NCBI GenBank assembly: GCA_024640925.1
Contig: JAHEEB010000313.1
Location: forward strand, 1-5,890
Direction: 5' to 3'
Source of the DNA: Bacteroidota bacterium
GTDB lineage: Bacteria > Bacteroidota > Bacteroidia > Bacteroidales > UBA10428
Length of the DNA: 5,890 nucleotides
Under the pieces are notes generated by a model that was not told the DNA's origin, ran no database searches, and saw only the letters and a program-made list of their open reading frames with translations. Position 1 is the first letter of the stretch. Each line of letters opens with the position of its first letter. Both the position numbers and the translations under genes were made by a program. Positions 5,843 to 5,890 of the stretch are shown here, piece by piece.

Positions 5843-5890
5843 TGGGCGATGACGGATTCGAACCGCCGACCCTCTGCTTGTAAGGCAGAT
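5843..5890 (-). tRNA. tRNA-Val (anticodon UAC), 3' part only
   Basis: The reverse complement of this segment reads as the 3' half of a tRNA. The anticodon stem TCTGC/GCAGA (5885-5889 and 5873-5877) encloses the loop CTTACAA, with anticodon TAC (5880-5882 on the plus strand) reading valine GUA codons. A 5-base variable loop follows (GGGTC). The T arm is GGCGG-TTCGAAT-CCGTC with one G-U pair. The 3' acceptor strand is ATCGCCC, with discriminator A at 5843. The D arm and 5' acceptor strand (expected GGGCGAT) lie beyond the window. The bases after the discriminator are CT, so CCA is not encoded and must be added enzymatically, which is common in this phylum. Confidence 0.95.

Noticed and set aside
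5873..5890. Plus-strand tRNA with anticodon GTA (Tyr)
   Set aside because: The anticodon stem-loop can be read on either strand, but the T arm (GGTTCGAATCC) and acceptor strand are only correct on the minus strand, which gives tRNA-Val(UAC).
1..5890. CRISPR array, insertion sequence, or known defence or phage gene set
   Set aside because: No regularly spaced repeats, transposase motifs, terminal inverted repeats or recognisable defence domains were found on either strand. The tRNA is a possible integration site, but no integrase or duplicated tRNA end is visible.

Overview
The window is strongly AT-rich and reads as a chromosomal segment of a member of the Bacteroidota. The evidence is: N-terminal export signals with a 'STAQ'-type cleavage site, start codons without a clear Shine-Dalgarno sequence, promoter-like TTG / TAnnTTTG elements, a tRNA gene that does not encode its CCA end, and two adjacent genes of the DUF3857/transglutaminase-like type that is common in Bacteroidales and Flavobacteriia. 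The exact genus cannot be read from this sequence.

Layout, left to right. Positions 1-453 (+) hold the 3' end of a gene whose start lies outside the window; the visible part looks like the end of an SH3-like module followed by degenerate WG-type beta repeats. Positions 454-718 are a non-coding spacer with weak inverted repeats and a candidate promoter. Three same-strand genes follow, each starting with a signal peptide: an unrecognised 320-residue exported protein made of two diverged copies of one domain (719-1681); a DUF3857 protein with a complete transglutaminase-like Cys-His-Asp triad (1700-3637); and a paralogue of that protein in which the segment carrying the catalytic Cys is missing and the His position is Asn (3726-5525). 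A spacer of about 285 bases follows. It ends in a perfect 30-base inverted repeat that can terminate transcription from both sides, and the window closes inside a minus-strand tRNA-Val(UAC) gene that converges on the three-gene cluster.

The first two genes of the cluster are 18 bases apart and almost certainly co-transcribed. The third follows after 88 bases and may also have its own promoter. All three products should leave the cytoplasm, so the simplest reading is an envelope or periplasmic module: one potentially active papain-fold enzyme (protease, amidase or transglutaminase chemistry), one catalytically dead partner of the same architecture, and one unknown exported protein. No substrate can be assigned from the sequence. 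The most interesting signal is this active/inactive pair with a clean in-frame loss of the catalytic core.
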